A stretch of 64,000 nt of DNA from Hydractinia symbiolongicarpus (taxonomy: Eukaryota; Cnidaria; Hydrozoa; Anthoathecata; Hydractiniidae): contig NC_079880.1 of NCBI RefSeq assembly GCF_029227915.1, positions 18,866,001 through 18,930,000 on the forward strand. Direction: 5' to 3'. The position numbers and the translations under genes were made by a program. Under the pieces are notes generated by a model. That model made no database searches and had not been told where the DNA came from. It was given only the letters and a program-made list of their open reading frames with translations. Shown here piece after piece: positions 24,352-36,371 of the stretch (positions within the stretch are counted from its first letter, which is position 1; each line of letters opens with the position of its first letter).

Positions 24352-26934
24352 TACAAAATGAAATAAGTCAACACGCAAAAAATCTATTTCACGTCAACAT
24401 TTAAAGATAAAAGTACACTTTTTTATTAAATAACTTGTTTCAGATGGCAAGACATAGGCTTTTATTAGGAAAAGCAATAGATTAAAGGAAACAAAGGTTA
24501 AAACATTCTGTTGTGAAAAAAATATATGAAACATTTTTAGCTTCAGATGTTTTTATGTCTAAAATATGTTTTTCAACAAAACTTCATTTGCAGTCTTTTT
24601 TCATTGAATATTTTTTTTCCGTAATACATCACCAACTTAGTCTCTCATTTTTTATAAAAAAAAAAACTGAGAAAAAATTTTGCCTAAAAATATGGCAGAT
24701 CAAGAAAAATCATTAGTCTGTACTTTATTACAAAGCACGCCATTTTATCAATTTCTCCGAACTGTCCTATCCAAACCACGCTTCATATTAAAGATTAAAA
24801 AATTTAAGCTATAACACGGTATATAGCATGAAAGTGTTGCCGTCATCAGAGTTTTAGACCCCTTTTTTGTAAATTACTATCAAATTCATGGATTGGCTAA
24901 CGTAGTTAGTGTGAATCATGCCTCCATGCATGGTAAGGAATTCTCAATTAGCACTGGTACTCTTTGTTTTGCGCATTTTTTTACAAATCTTGAAATATTA
25001 AAGATAATATGCGATGCTATAACGTTGAATGCTGACGTCAGCTGTGAATTAGGCATTAATTTGGAAATTTAAAATGGCGGAATGCAGTAAACAAATATAA
25101 GATAGAATAGTAAGAATATTAAGAGCATTATTAATAAGTAGCCGGGGAATAAATAAAAACACAGTTTACAACCCTTTATTATCGTGTCAAACAGTCAACA
25201 TTTTTTTTCGCGAAATAAAATTCCGTAAAGTTAAGAAATTAATTGTGGTACCGGTCTGAGAACTTAATAGCTAATATAGGTCAATCATGTCGCATATGCG
25301 TATAGGCGTAATACCAATTTCAAGAAAACTTTATCGCAACTTTGGTTTACATAAAAACACCAGAGTAACAGTACAACAAACTTTATCGCATCTTTAGTTG
25401 ATATAAATAAAACCAGAAGAAACTACCTGTCGTTACCCTGTCCAGCGAAAACAATCAATGAGTTATTTAATTTCACAAAATAGAATTGCAAAATTCATTG
25501 GCAGTTTGAATAAAAACAAATCCTACCCTAAAGCATGTTGTTACAAAATATTGAGATGTTGTCTCATCAATAAACTTTTGACTTTTTGCTAAAGTTTGTA
25601 TTACAGTAAAAGTGTAGCTAGCTACCTAACACTGCGGTCACTGTATTTGGTTACTTCCACTTTTTAGCAAGAGGTAGCTAGCTAGCTAACAGCCCCGACA
25701 ACCCCAGGTACAGCTGAGTAAAAATCAGATTGTAAAAGATAATAAAAATAAAAACAAAATGGCTAAGGTAAAAAGCCCTTATATTAAACTACATCCTTAA
25801 AAGATTAGGAATAAACAAGCCTATCTAGCTACCGGCTCAAAATCTACGTTCGTACCCAAATCTTTAAATTGGTGGTTTAAGATTTGAAGGAGGTTTAAAA
25901 CGTGACAATATACCTTAACATGTGAAAACAAACAGAAAACAAATACAGAAATAAAACGCTTTTAGAAGATAACAAGGTCAAACAGAACCTACAAATCCAA
26001 ACAGACCACAACCACTTTTAGAATTAAAATGGCCTCTGTTGCTCTGCTTTACACGTTCCCTCGTCGGTTTGTCGAGTCCGCGAAAAATTCGGATTGGTTT
26101 TTCAAAAAAATCAAGCCTCGTAAAAATATATCGCTTTTGATATTTCGTTGCGTTATAAAAATTTGAGATGGTCGTGACACGCTGTTTTTCTTGTGAATAA
26201 GATACGGCTATTACTGTAGAGATTAATTAAATTATTTAATCAGTAACCATACAAAAACTTATCAATGTAATCTAAATAAATTTACGGAATATATTTATGA
26301 AAAATAAACTTAAAGAAATAAGTTGCTAGGTCAAAAGCTTCCAAATATTTTGCCAAACCTAACCCTAACCCTAACCACCTGTATAGCTGCACATGTTTTT
26401 CCTCAAAGTAACCATCATCGAACCAACAATAGTGACTTTACAAAACAAGAACGGGGACTGTTTACAACGATTAGTTATCAATAACTTTTTATGAAAGCCT
26501 GTCATATAAAAAACGCGCCAAAAATTGAACAAAAGCGACAACGTGACTTAAAATTAAAACAAATATGGCTACTGTCAATTTAAAAAAAAGTGAAAATTTG
26601 GTTTTCTGCGTACTTATATGAAATATTTTTATATGACATTTTTACTGCGATAAAATATTCCAGGTGCTATCCATAACCTCTAAATGGTTTTTTCGAAGGG
26701 AGAAGGAATACGGCAAATTTGTTCTGGGGGACTTCCCCTGATCGCCACATGCGCATTGAAAAACATTAATAGTTTCTTCGTCGTTGATAGCCCCGTACTT
26801 ATTTCGTAAAGTATCTAATATAGAATAGCAATGTAAAGTGACCACGAGAGGACAAACAATATCTTTAAGTGACCACAAGAGAACCAACACTATCTTTGAC
26901 CACTCAAAAATAACTTAATAGTGGCATTAAATAG
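24352..26934. other. No gene supported; telomere-like CCCTAA run
   Basis: AT-rich. About three tandem CCCTAA units occur at 26358-26376, too few to indicate a telomere. A frame at 26642-26890 (minus) is unrecognised; beneath it the words GTGACCACGAGAGGAC and GTGACCACAAGAGAAC repeat in tandem at 26839-26884. Confidence 0.5.
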
Positions 26935-27048
26935 TCTATATTATAATGCCCGTATACGTCTGTCCGTTCGTCCGTCTGTTTGTCACGCAAAATGGTGGCT
27001 TAGCTGCGACGGCCGAACCCGTGGATTTTTCCACGGGCTAACGACTAG
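26935..27048 (+). mobile_element. Non-autonomous Helitron-like element, copy 1
   Basis: Begins TCTATATTATAATGCCCG and ends with the hairpin CCCGTGGATTTTTCCACGGG, 11 bases before the CTAG terminus, followed by T. A 5' TC, a 3' hairpin and a CTRR end are the structural hallmarks of Helitrons. There is no coding capacity. Confidence 0.75.
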
Positions 27049-28188
27049 TATGTATAAAACATTTAACTCATTTATACTAATCGTGATGTGATTTGAAAAA
27101 AATATTAAAACGTTAAAAAACCTTTTATTTACAACGTTCTCTGGAGCATACCAGCCTACATAGTCAGGTTAAGGCATACAAAAATCACTGAAATGTAAAC
27201 AATAAAATATTAGCACCACTGTATATAACTGGTAATATATTTTTTAAAAAGCCTTACCCCAGGTGACCTTTGCAATAAAGACAGTTTAAAAATACAAATC
27301 AATACAACTCTATATATAAACAGGAAGCAATAAATTACCTTTTCTTGAAATTAACGAAGGAAAAAACATCCTTACTTCATACCAAAGCTCAAATAACAAA
27401 ATAAAAACACACTAAAAAAGGTATAAAAACATCTACAAACATAAAAAAGAAATCTCAAACATGAATTAGCTTATAACGAAATGTATTTCAACAATGTCAA
27501 TAGTTTGTTTTAGAGAGAATGTGCGTGTATTTATTTAGAACATTGCAACATGTATATATATACAAGGATTTTACAAAAAAGAAGTCGTGTGACTTGTACA
27601 TATGGTCGTTTTATTCAGTGTATAAAAGTAGAGGAATCTATGTCAAGCGAAAAAAATATCTTGTTTTACAGTCAAAAAGCTTTCAGAAAATGTTTTTCTT
27701 TTGTTATCATTAATTTTTTTCGACTAGTAGATACATATAATCTCATGAGAATTTCCATACTTCTTATGTCTGTTCAACATCCACAAAACTGATAACTTTT
27801 TAATCTAATGAAGCAAATTAAGATCAACAGAGCTGCTTGCAGTAAAATCCAATAACGTCTATCTTTTATTAGGTAATTAGTTCATATTTTTTTATAGTAA
27901 TCGCATTTATAAGCGGCACAACAACAGAAATCAGAGCCAAAGTTAAATAGACATAAGTTTCTAGTCATACAAAATGGAGTAACATAATAACGTATTTATA
28001 TTAATACTAGTATTTCTTCTGCTTATTCAAAATGGTCGCGCATCGGCTTTATTTTGGATACCCCGCTGAGTGATTCATTACATTTTGGTACCATGTGAAA
28101 AAGAATGCACAAGATGTGAAAGAAATTCACGGCGGACGAAAACCCGTAGATTTTTTCAAGGGCTACTTATTTAGTTGTATTTAATTAA
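27049..28188. other. No gene supported
   Basis: AT-rich with short unrecognised frames (27519-27792). A degraded Helitron-like 3' end (AACCCGTAGATTTTTTCAAG) lies near 28140-28165. Confidence 0.5.
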
Positions 28189-28322
28189 CTAGTCGTTAGC
28201 CCGTGGAAAAATCCACGGGTTCGCTCGTCCTTTTTATACCTAATTGAGTGCGTCTCGTTACTTGCGCGGCTAAGCTACCATTTTGCGTGACGGACAGACG
28301 TATGCGGGTATTATAATATAGA
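28189..28322 (-). mobile_element. Non-autonomous Helitron-like element, copy 2
   Basis: On the minus strand it reads A|TCTATATTATAATACCCG at the 5' end and CCCGTGGATTTTTCCACGGG then CTAACGACTAG|T at the 3' end. The A|TC and CTAG|T contexts are the expected Helitron insertion signature. It is 134 bp and includes a shared core (TGGTAGCTTAG). Confidence 0.85.
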
Positions 28323-28331
28323 TAATCGTTA

Positions 28332-28506
28332 TCTCTATATTAATAGCCGTCGTCTGTCTGTCTCTGCACGGACCTCCCGCCAAGTTCAAAAAAAGATGTT
28401 ACGGAAATACGAATATCAAGCGCGATATATTTTTATCCACTTTGTTGCCACGGGTAACTATAAAGGACGGGCGAACCCGTGGATTTTTCTACGGCCTAAC
28501 GACTAG
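28332..28506 (+). mobile_element. Non-autonomous Helitron-like element, copy 3
   Basis: Starts A|TCTCTATATTAATAGCCG and ends with a slightly degraded hairpin and CTAACGACTAG. The middle differs from copies 1 and 2. It abuts copy 4 head to tail. Confidence 0.7.
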
Positions 28507-28635
28507 TCTATATTATAATATTCGTATACGTCTGTGTGTCTGTCCCGCAAAGTGGTATCGCAAGTAGCGAGACGTGCGTAGTGCGTTGTAAAAAAGACAG
28601 GCAAACCCGTGGATATTTCCACGTCCATCGACTAT
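28507..28635 (+). mobile_element. Non-autonomous Helitron-like element, copy 4
   Basis: Begins TCTATATTATAATATTCG immediately after the CTAG of copy 3. The terminal hairpin is degraded (CCCGTGGATATTTCCACG) and the end reads CGACTAT instead of CGACTAG. Confidence 0.65.
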
Positions 28636-30184
28636 TTATAAATTAGAATAAAGTTAAAATCAACAAGTCTCAGCAAAAATATACACACGCTTAGAAAAAG
28701 AAAAGGAATTGGATTGATGAATAAATGCTATAAAAACGCGTGATTAAAACGTGTGCGATACAGCAAGCTGCACTAAAGGTACTTGACTGCGGGTTAGGCT
28801 CCAGAAAAAGGTGCTGAATATTTCTTTCTTCATACAAGTATAAGCACTGTCCAATATGACCCATTGCTACTCCTAAGAACTTAGGGTCCTTGGAAACTAG
28901 TGACTACTTATACATACATACGGCTATGATTGTGCTTAACATATGATCTAAACAGCAGTAAGTTTTTATTGAGAACATAGGAGAAAATCAATGTTGGAAA
29001 GATTTACCATTGAGATGTTGATCTTATCCAAGGAAAAATTAATGAAACGTTAGAGTGCAACGAGTTTTCTCCCATCTTTAAATGACTAGAGATCCATCGC
29101 AGAAGAAAGGTATGTTGATTTCAATTACAAGAAACTTGATACTAACCCAGCATTCACGAAGTCTCTAATCACATCAGCAATTTAAAAGTGGATATTACAC
29201 TTGTAAGTTTCATTTCCTCTCATCCCCTTAAACCCATTTTATGGCACAAAATATCTAATTTCGAAAATCAATTTGATAGGTTTTAGCGCAATATAATAAT
29301 GCATCAATACATTTTAAACATATCTTGACAATATTTAATACAACTTTATGCTTGTTATATAAAAAATGCATTAGCACATCTATTTTTAGCGTGATATATC
29401 ACTAACGATTGAAGATTAATTGATGATGTACATACTATGTCAATACGCCCTGATGTGGGCCGGTTGCATTTTTGATTCTAAAATTATGCAAGTTAGCGTA
29501 TCCGAAACAATGGCTAGGAAGAAAAAGAAATTCAGCTCTCGTATTCTTATTTCTAACCTTTAAGTTAGATTTTTTACCTATAATACACCTTCCCGAATTT
29601 CATAAATTATAATACTTATGACGTCATCCAAAATTTGATAATGATTCTTTGCTCTTCAAATTAGGATATTCAGATAGAATATTAAATTATCATGACAAAA
29701 ATGTAGTTTATAGAGCAATATAATATTCTGGTTGGATTTTATTTAGATTTGAAGAAAATAATTATTTTGAAAACGAGGCTATTCTTGGAAAACTCGGCTA
29801 TATAAAGGGTTTGACCGTAACTTTCAGCTCGGAATTGAGGCACTTAATGAACTGAAGTATTTACGAAATTAGGTAATTTGTTCTACCTTTCGCTAAGGAA
29901 CTTAGGGATAAAAACCATTTTTAGCATCGACCGCTTTAATTGGGTTTGACATAATTAAGAAATTCGGGAAAGGTCTATTAAACTATTACTTCCAAAATAA
30001 TTTCAAAACTAACCAGTTTCACGTATATGTCGCAACTGATATATTAATCTCGGCATATAAACAAGTATGGTAGAAAGAAAGCAAATTACAAAGTGCAACC
30101 ACAATGATAAATCAGTTAAGTCTTAGATTTAAAATCTAGAGGTTCTGTAAAGCAGATGCTCGTATAATAGATTCTTCCTTCCTT
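28636..30184. other. No gene supported
   Basis: Contains the dispersed repeat at 28765-28868. The rest is AT-rich DNA with no recognised feature. Confidence 0.5.
28765..28868 (+). repeat. Dispersed repeat shared with 41138-41265
   Basis: Shares the ordered words ACAGCAAGCTGCACT, AAGGTGCTGAATA and TACAAG...GAGTACTGCCCAA (degenerate) with the copy near 41.2 kb, same orientation. It is possibly another SINE family; the ends are not defined. Confidence 0.6.
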
Positions 30185-30480
30185 CAAAAAGTTATTATTA
30201 TTATCGAAATTATTTTCCAGGAGGGCCTCTTCAGTTCCTATTGGTACTGCTATCAATAAGGGCCCTGCCAAGGGGGTCCTAGTGTATTTAAAGCTCCCAT
30301 TTGAGCTACGAAAGTCGTGCAAGCACAGCAATCGCTCAACTAGACAAGCGCCTAAGATATCAATCCTATTCTCATGCTGAGCGCTAAGCAGAAAGAATAG
30401 ATTCACACTTTTATAGTCTCTGGCATGACTCGGCCGGGATGTGAACCCAAGACCTCCAGCGATGGAAGCTTAACCTAATC
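30185..30480 (-). repeat. tRNA-derived SINE
   Basis: On the minus strand there is a tRNA-like head with a degenerate B box (GGGTTCACATCCC), then a body ending in CAGGACCC-type words also seen at 2215-2328 and 11950-12063, and an AT-rich tail of TAATAA repeats near 30195. The open frame at 30116-30406 is a by-product of this element. Confidence 0.65.
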
Positions 30481-30961
30481 CATGTGCATGCACGTTGGCA
30501 TGTCTGATTTTTGTCTTGGCGTCATGTAATTTACATAACTGTTATGTGAAATAATATTTTGCACAGGCTTTTGTAAACAAGAATCACAAGTAGATCACAA
30601 GTGTTGTAATTTGTTGATTTTGATTTTGACGTATTTATAACAATATATAATATTTTAATGTAGCTAAGGATAAAGCATGTTTTCTATTTTACTTGTGTAG
30701 ATTATTTTTTTCGAAGAGAGAAAATTGTTTGTATCCTATTTTGGTAGTTAACTAAAAAAAGTGAAGAATTTTTAAAAAGAGAGAAAACATCAGTGACGTT
30801 CTTTAGCTTTTGCTACGTGAAATTTTTACTTATATGTCACCTTTAATATATCTGTCCCTAGAACTGTTCAGTGCTGTAGCCGCCGAGGGGGCCAGGGAGG
30901 CACAGCCCCCTCCCCCCAATGATTTTCCTGCTAAAAAAAAGGAAAAAGAGAGACAGATTTA

Positions 30962-31186
30962 GTGTCATTTCTCCAAAAGTTAGATAACCCAAGAAATCTA
31001 CTTTTGTTTGAAGTTATAAAAGTGGGAAAACTGATGTTAGTTATGCCCGCTACAAATGCTTCTAGCGAACGATGTTTTTCAGCTTTGAACCGCATAAAAT
31101 CTTATCTTCGAACTACAACCACTGACACACGGATAGATAATCTGATGGTATTACATACACTGTCATACACTGATAATATAAAGTAG
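30962..31186 (+). pseudogene. hAT transposase C-terminal fragment
   Basis: The translation contains LMLVMPATNASSERCFSALN, then RIKSYLRTTTTDTRIDNLMV, the hATC dimerisation signature of hAT transposases (LP...A-x-S-E-R-x-F-S). The rest of the transposase is missing. CAGTGCTGTAGCCGCC at 30869 and CAATACTG ending at 31526 could be degraded hAT termini, but I see no matching 8-bp target duplication. Confidence 0.75.
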
Positions 31187-31189
31187 CAA

Positions 31190-32171
31190 ACAAATTTATT
31201 AAAAAGAGAGAAAGTCGTTCAAGAACATTCGGATCCTTCCCATAGATCATTATTATAAAAGTCACTGAATGTTTAAGGGGCTGGCAGTACATTTTAAAGA
31301 GTCCAAATGCGATGTAAATTTTCTAAAAAGTGATCCACCTTTAAAATTTTTAGTGTTTTTTATCATTTTTTATAATATTGTAGTGGTGTATAATATATTA
31401 TATATTGTAGCGTCTCGAAGGGCATTTTCCGCAAATCTATAGATGTAAAATTTGAAAAATTTACCACTTGGCGCCTCGGGTATAACCCCCCCCCTTAATA
31501 TTAAAATTGTGGTTACGGCAATACTGTTAGCTGACTATCTGCCGTGTGTTTGAGTTTGCCTATCCGAAATATCAAAATTTGCGCTCGTGGAATCGCCTGT
31601 CGATCTTAATTAGTGCAATTCGTAGGTAATTCTTTATGTTGCTGTCCGTCAAAGGTTGGATGAAACTCAGAACAGATTCTCTTGCAATAGTATGGGCTTA
31701 TTTCCCATAACCTCGTGTCCTTTCTGTATTAAAAACATGTTTAAAAAAAGTTCATTCTTAAGTCCGGTTTTGCTAAAGCACCTGCACAACCAAAGGACTG
31801 TACAATCGTAAGTATCCGTTTGTACGAACATAATTTAATTAACCTCTCTTTATTGATCTGTTTTTTATTCGGTTAGAAAAATTTCTACGTGTTGTTTGCT
31901 GAATGCCGGGTGTGTTCTCTGAACGGATAAAAGTTAGGAAATTCCCATAAAACTTGTGGAACCGAGCACTAAAAAACAACGATTTAAGGTGGCAGTACCT
32001 CAGAATTTTTTTTTTTTTACATAATTAGTTACGAAAGTTTATTTTTTCTGTTATAACACACTTGTCACAATTTTATGGCTAAAATACTATTATCTTTCAC
32101 CAAAAATATTCAGCCTCAACAATTCCTCTTTAAAATTCATGAATAATTAATTAGTTCTGCCGAATACAGTT
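31190..32171. other. No gene supported
   Basis: AT-rich intergenic sequence with poly-C and poly-T tracts and no feature apart from the possible hAT right end at about 31526. Confidence 0.5.
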
Positions 32172-32452
32172 TAAAGGCTGAAATACACTATCATTTTTCA
32201 ATGATCATTTTCCAATTATCATTGAAAAATGACAGTGTATACAGAAGAAAATGTCATTTTTTACACTCTCATTTCCAATGATCCTTAAAAATGAAAAGTT
32301 GAACATGTTCAACTTTTAATTTTTCAATGACATTTTTTTTCTATTGTTTTAAATCGAATCCATTGTTTTCGCACACGTGTTTGTTGCACGCGATGTAGTT
32401 TAGGCGTAAATATAGATAAAAACAAAGATTTGAACAAGTAATTCACCCGAGA

Positions 32453-32858
32453 ATGAAGACGCAAGAAGCGACCGAAATTTTTTTTGAGATTTGGAGAAGC
32501 CAGCCCAGTTTGTGGGATGTTAAATCCCCGTTTTATAAGGACAGAAACGAGAAGGCAAAAAGTTATGAGATATTCAAAGGCAGACTAGGAATGGAAGGTT
32601 TGTGTTATTTCGAATGGTTTGGATGAGAAAAGAAAAACATGTATATTTTTATGATCTGTTTTTCTTTTTAGAGAAATTAGTGAGGAGTAAAATGAATACA
32701 CTACGAAGTTATTTTAGCGCAGAATTGAAGAAAATAAACAACAGCAACAAATGTGGAGCAGGACGAGATGATGTTTACGAAAGTTAATGGCCATACTTTC
32801 AGTCCTTGCTATTCCTACGTGACTCCATCGTCCCAAGAAAAACAACTTCTTCGATGGT
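32453..32858 (+). pseudogene. MADF (Myb/SANT-like) protein of Harbinger element
   Basis: Second gene of Harbinger transposons, a DNA-binding helper of the transposase. Exon 1 (32453-32597) begins MKTQEATEIFFEIWRSQPSL and continues WDVKSPFYKDR. A GTTTGT donor and a TTTTTAG acceptor at 32671 lead to exon 2 from 32672, with MNTLRSYFSAELKKI and, further on, YES-stop-WPYFQSLLFLRD. This is the MADF pattern (W-x-x-x, K, LR-x-x-F/Y, W-x-F-x-x-L-x-F-L). TAA at 32785-32787 interrupts the frame just before the Trp, where the family has Lys. The end is placed before GTGGGTAT. Confidence 0.75.
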
Positions 32859-33225
32859 GGGTATAAATTTCAGACAAATTTTTCTTGCCATGGAACAGCA
32901 CCGGTGGAGTTAAAGTACGCACAAAATTTATCCCCGATATCTTTCGCATCATTTCTGTAGTTGTTCAGATGAGATTACTCGCCGTAACCTCTTTCAGAAC
33001 ACCGCCCATTCAATCTCCGATGCCAAAGAACTCTTCAACACATGCCACACAAAATTACCCACCCTTTGTGTCTCCTGTTTTACAGAATATGTACCGACAC
33101 CCAGTGAACATATATCAAAACACTTATTAGAGTCGAGAAAGTTTGTCAGATCTCAACCCAGAAAGTGAGGGCTCACAAAGTGCAGGGTATTAATGTGTGA
33201 CTGCTAGTTAAGTACGTTTGATAAA

Positions 33226-33676
33226 TTACTGAACGAAATATATATTTACCTTGAGGTATTTTTCTTTTAATCGCATGTAAATAGCTTCGCAAACTTCAGC
33301 GATGAACTGTGACAAAATACTTTTGTGAACGCGAAATAAATACTGTAATTCGGTGTAATTTATCTCACATGAGAAAAACTTCAAAGTTGCAGCTACTTTG
33401 ACTTTAGCAGGAATTGGGTCTCGCAAATGCGTTGTTTTTTTCTCAATGTCAACTTCTATGAGATTTAGGAGCTCCTCAAAAATATTCGGCGGCATTCTTA
33501 AAAATCGCGTATACTCTGCAATTTCCTCTACACGCAGTTCATACATGAGAGTATTGTGGATGCCAAGTTCATTTCGCCTATACGGCTTTACCCATACATT
33601 TCTTTGCATGTTTAGCTCTCTTTTTTGATAACATATACACAACAACAGCAGCCGCTATTTCTTCTTCAGAGTCCAT
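33226..33676 (-). pseudogene. HARBI1-like transposase, N-terminal fragment
   Basis: ATG at 33674-33676 begins MDSEEEIAAAVVVYMLSKKR. A two-base loss near 33606 shifts the frame into RNVWVKPYRRNELGIHNTL, followed by LRMPPNIFEELLNLI and a helical region typical of the DNA-binding half of HARBI1-like proteins. The frame runs out before any catalytic Asp or Glu. It is truncated by the internal deletion of the element. Confidence 0.85.
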
Positions 33677-33811
33677 GTTGCAAAGAAAACATGCTCAAGT
33701 TTCATGTTTTTAATGATAGTGTATTTGCGCCAAAATTTGTCATTTTTAATGTCATTGGAATGTATCATTGGAAAATGATCATTGAAAAATGATAGTGTAT
33801 TTCAGCCTTAA

Positions 33812-34925
33812 GTCTAGTGCTTGCGAAACTGTACAGAAAGAAGTGACGTAATTATTAAAGAGAAACGTTAATAACAACAAAGATGGCGCATTATGTAGAA
33901 ATTTAAGACGATCTTCATTACGCCACACTGCACGAGCTTTAACTTTTGATAGCATTTTCGTTTTACTTTAAAATTTTCAGACATGCTTGGTGAATCATAC
34001 AGCCATGATACGGTGTGCGGAAATCTTTTTATTCGGAATATTTTTCTTTTAACAGTGTTCGATGCAGCAGTGGATGCTAACAAATAATCTTTTGAAAAAA
34101 ACAAAAGGCTATTGTTAAAAAAATAAGAATGAACAAAAAAAATCCGCACACTGTTTTAACAGGGTCAACCCGAGGTTAATTTAAAAAACAGAAGCTGATG
34201 AAAAATAACGAGATTGTAAAAAGTTAGACCTCGTAGAAGCCGATTTTTTTCTTGTTTTTGGTACAATTTCAAAAAGAAATTTCTGCTGACTCAGCAATTA
34301 TAGTGTTAAGTTAAAATCATTTTATTATGTATTAAGGCCTATATTTCTATGAAATAGTAAAAAAATGGTATAAAACACTGAGTAAATAATTCAGCTAATT
34401 GGACAGCTAAAAAAGGGTTAATGCCACCTTAAATGTAATAGATTTCGTTGTGGATTTTTCTTCCTATACCGACTTTGATTTAACAATAGGTTTATCTGTA
34501 AGTGATTCAAATCTGTTTTTATGTGACCCCAACGAATACCGCAAAAATCTGCCGTAAATGTGTTTTTTGCCCTCTACGATAAGATCGTCAAATTACGTCG
34601 CGACAAAAAGAGGATCCGCTGGACACGCTTTCACCTCTGTGTGCTTTGCTGACCACTGGTCCCATCAATCCCAAGCGCTTTTATATTTTGAAAAATTAAA
34701 AAGGGCAAAATTAAATGATGCGATTCATGAAAAAAAGGAACAAAGAGAAAAATGCACAAGATAAATAAAATTATTGACTTTACTTTACGTAAACAGACAC
34801 CTCTTAAAACCGAAGCAGTGCTAAAAATCATATCTATAAACTGCTTCGACTCGTCAAGTGAAACAAGTCAACGTCTGCACAATAACAGCTATCAACGAGA
34901 GTGCACGTTTTGATACTTGATTAGG
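33812..34925. other. No gene supported
   Basis: AT-rich. Overlapping frames at 33868-34149 and 34558-34831 lack recognisable features. Confidence 0.5.
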
Positions 34926-34935
34926 TTATATATAC
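34926..34935 (+). promoter_or_regulatory. TATA-like box of the Ly6 gene
   Basis: GGTTATATATACGG lies about 40 bases before the ATG at 34973. The position suits a core promoter with a short leader, but no start site is shown by the sequence. Confidence 0.35.
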
Positions 34936-34972
34936 GGCGAAAAAAATTCAACATTTTTAAAAGTATTTTGAA

Positions 34973-35776
34973 ATGGCGAGAATAAAGTGGAGTATACTAC
35001 TGTTGATGTTAGTATTGATCATTTCCGCAGGTAGTAATTGTGAGCTCATATATTGTTATAAGCTTTATGTTCCAGACTCTGTGGTGATAAAAACGCTATA
35101 TGGAAGTTTCTTAAAATTCTATAACTTTTATTTCAAATGCTATTGTACGGCTTTTTATTAACAATATATCCTGTATTTCAAATGAATGCGTGAAACAGCT
35201 TTATGTAGCTGTATAGAATTTAGTAAAATCTTTAACTTTATTTAGCTTGCGGGCTGGAATGCTATGTTGGTTCGGAGAAATTACTGGTTTAAATATTAAA
35301 CCTGAAAAATGCTATGGCGACACTTGCATGATTTTGACAAAAACTCAAGGTCGCTATACTGTGAAAGGATATTTGTGCGAGAAAGATTTGAAAACTTGTG
35401 AAAAGAAATGTGGGGATCGGCATGACTGTGATGTAAGAAAACATGTTGTTATAAGTGTGATTGCTATCAGTATGGATCTCTGACAATTCAACAATTACAA
35501 CAATTCACAATCATTTTCTAACATGTCTTCTCGTTGTTGTATTCCCTGCACTTCAAACATTATAACTGCTAAAATTTCAAACCGTATAATTGTCTTAAAA
35601 ATGATTAAGGAAGTTCATGATGTACACATGTATTTTTCTCTGCCAAAAGACTATTTGCACCCGCTACATTTCGGACAAAGTCCAGTTAAACTGGAAGACT
35701 TGTATTTTGTAAAGAACTTATTTTCTTATTTTATTCTTAGGTCACCTGTTGTCATACAGACCTGTGCAACTTTTAA
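34973..35776 (+). CDS. Secreted Ly6/uPAR-like three-finger protein, three exons
   Basis: Exon 1 (34973-35030) encodes a signal peptide, MARIKWSILLLMLVLIISA, ending in phase 1 at GCAG|GTAGTA. Exon 2 (35246-35432, after TTTAG) reads ACGLECYVGSEKLL, the Cys-rich start of an LU domain. The frame then hits TAA, while the remaining Cys-rich part (IKPEKCYGDTCMIL to CGDRHDCD) is one frame away and runs to the donor GAT|GTAAGA. Exon 3 (35741-35776, after TTCTTAG) encodes VTCCHTDLCNF and a stop, the CC-x-TDLCN ending of Ly6 proteins. Exon phases agree only if one base is missing near 35290, so this is either a real frameshift or a sequence error. No GPI signal follows, so the product would be secreted. 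It is a general three-finger fold; I do not assign a target. Confidence 0.8.
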
Positions 35777-35844
35777 TAGAGTCGGTGATGAAAATGAAGA
35801 ATTTGACAAAAAACGCACAGTTTCTTCAAAATCAAATTTTTAAT

Positions 35845-35850
35845 AATAAA
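35845..35850 (+). terminator. Polyadenylation signal of the Ly6 gene
   Basis: AATAAA 69 bases after the stop codon in exon 3, in an AT-rich context. Confidence 0.5.
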
Positions 35851-36371
35851 ACCAATTTATTCATTTTAAACATTTTATTAACATTTTTCGGTTCTCATAA
35901 ACCATCTGGAGATAAATAGAATGCGAAAATACAATGTTGAAAACCATATATTAATTGGATTGCAGGAGTGCGTACAAGTTCTAATTTTCCCGATGTATTT
36001 CAGTTTGTATAAATATGGTGCGGATGTATTTGGTACTTTTACGATTGAAACTGGAAAGTGTCATTAAAAATTAACCTATCGGAAGTTTTTATTTAAACTA
36101 CGCTATAATCAATTTGGGTTAAGAGTCACCCACAATTTAGTACTTACGGTTTTGTATTACGTTAAAAGGAATTTATTGTATTAATTTATTGTAAAATATA
36201 GAAACAACTTTCTTTTATTTATTTGCTAGATAGATACAATAATTAAGCTTATTCCTAACTCAGTGGCAGATGGATTGACTAGCAAAACATTAGAAGAGGT
36301 CTAACCCACAGTTTAGGCTACATTTTCCAAACGAGCACTGTGTACAATGTGGCTTATAAATATGGTCGTGT

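Larger units (their letters stand above)
32175..33808. mobile_element. PIF/Harbinger transposon, internally deleted
   Basis: Terminal inverted repeats of about 42 bp begin AGGCTGAAATACACTATCAT at 32175 and mirror the end at 33808. Both ends are flanked by TAA (32172-32174 and 33809-33811), the Harbinger target duplication. Further inverted words such as ATCATTGAAAAATGA lie inside the ends. Two divergent genes remain: a MADF/Myb-like protein on the plus strand and the start of a HARBI1-like transposase on the minus strand. The DDE region is gone, so the copy could move only in trans. Confidence 0.9.

Noticed and set aside
26358-26376. Telomere from CCCTAA units
   Set aside because: Only about three units, with ordinary sequence on both sides.
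30116-30406. 96-codon protein gene
   Set aside because: The frame lies on a SINE shared with copies at 2.2 and 12.0 kb.
30425-30465. tRNA gene
   Set aside because: Only a degenerate B box is present, in a SINE head; there is no cloverleaf.
30869-31526. Complete hAT element with both ends
   Set aside because: The end-like motifs match weakly and no 8-bp target duplication is seen; only the coding fragment is supported.
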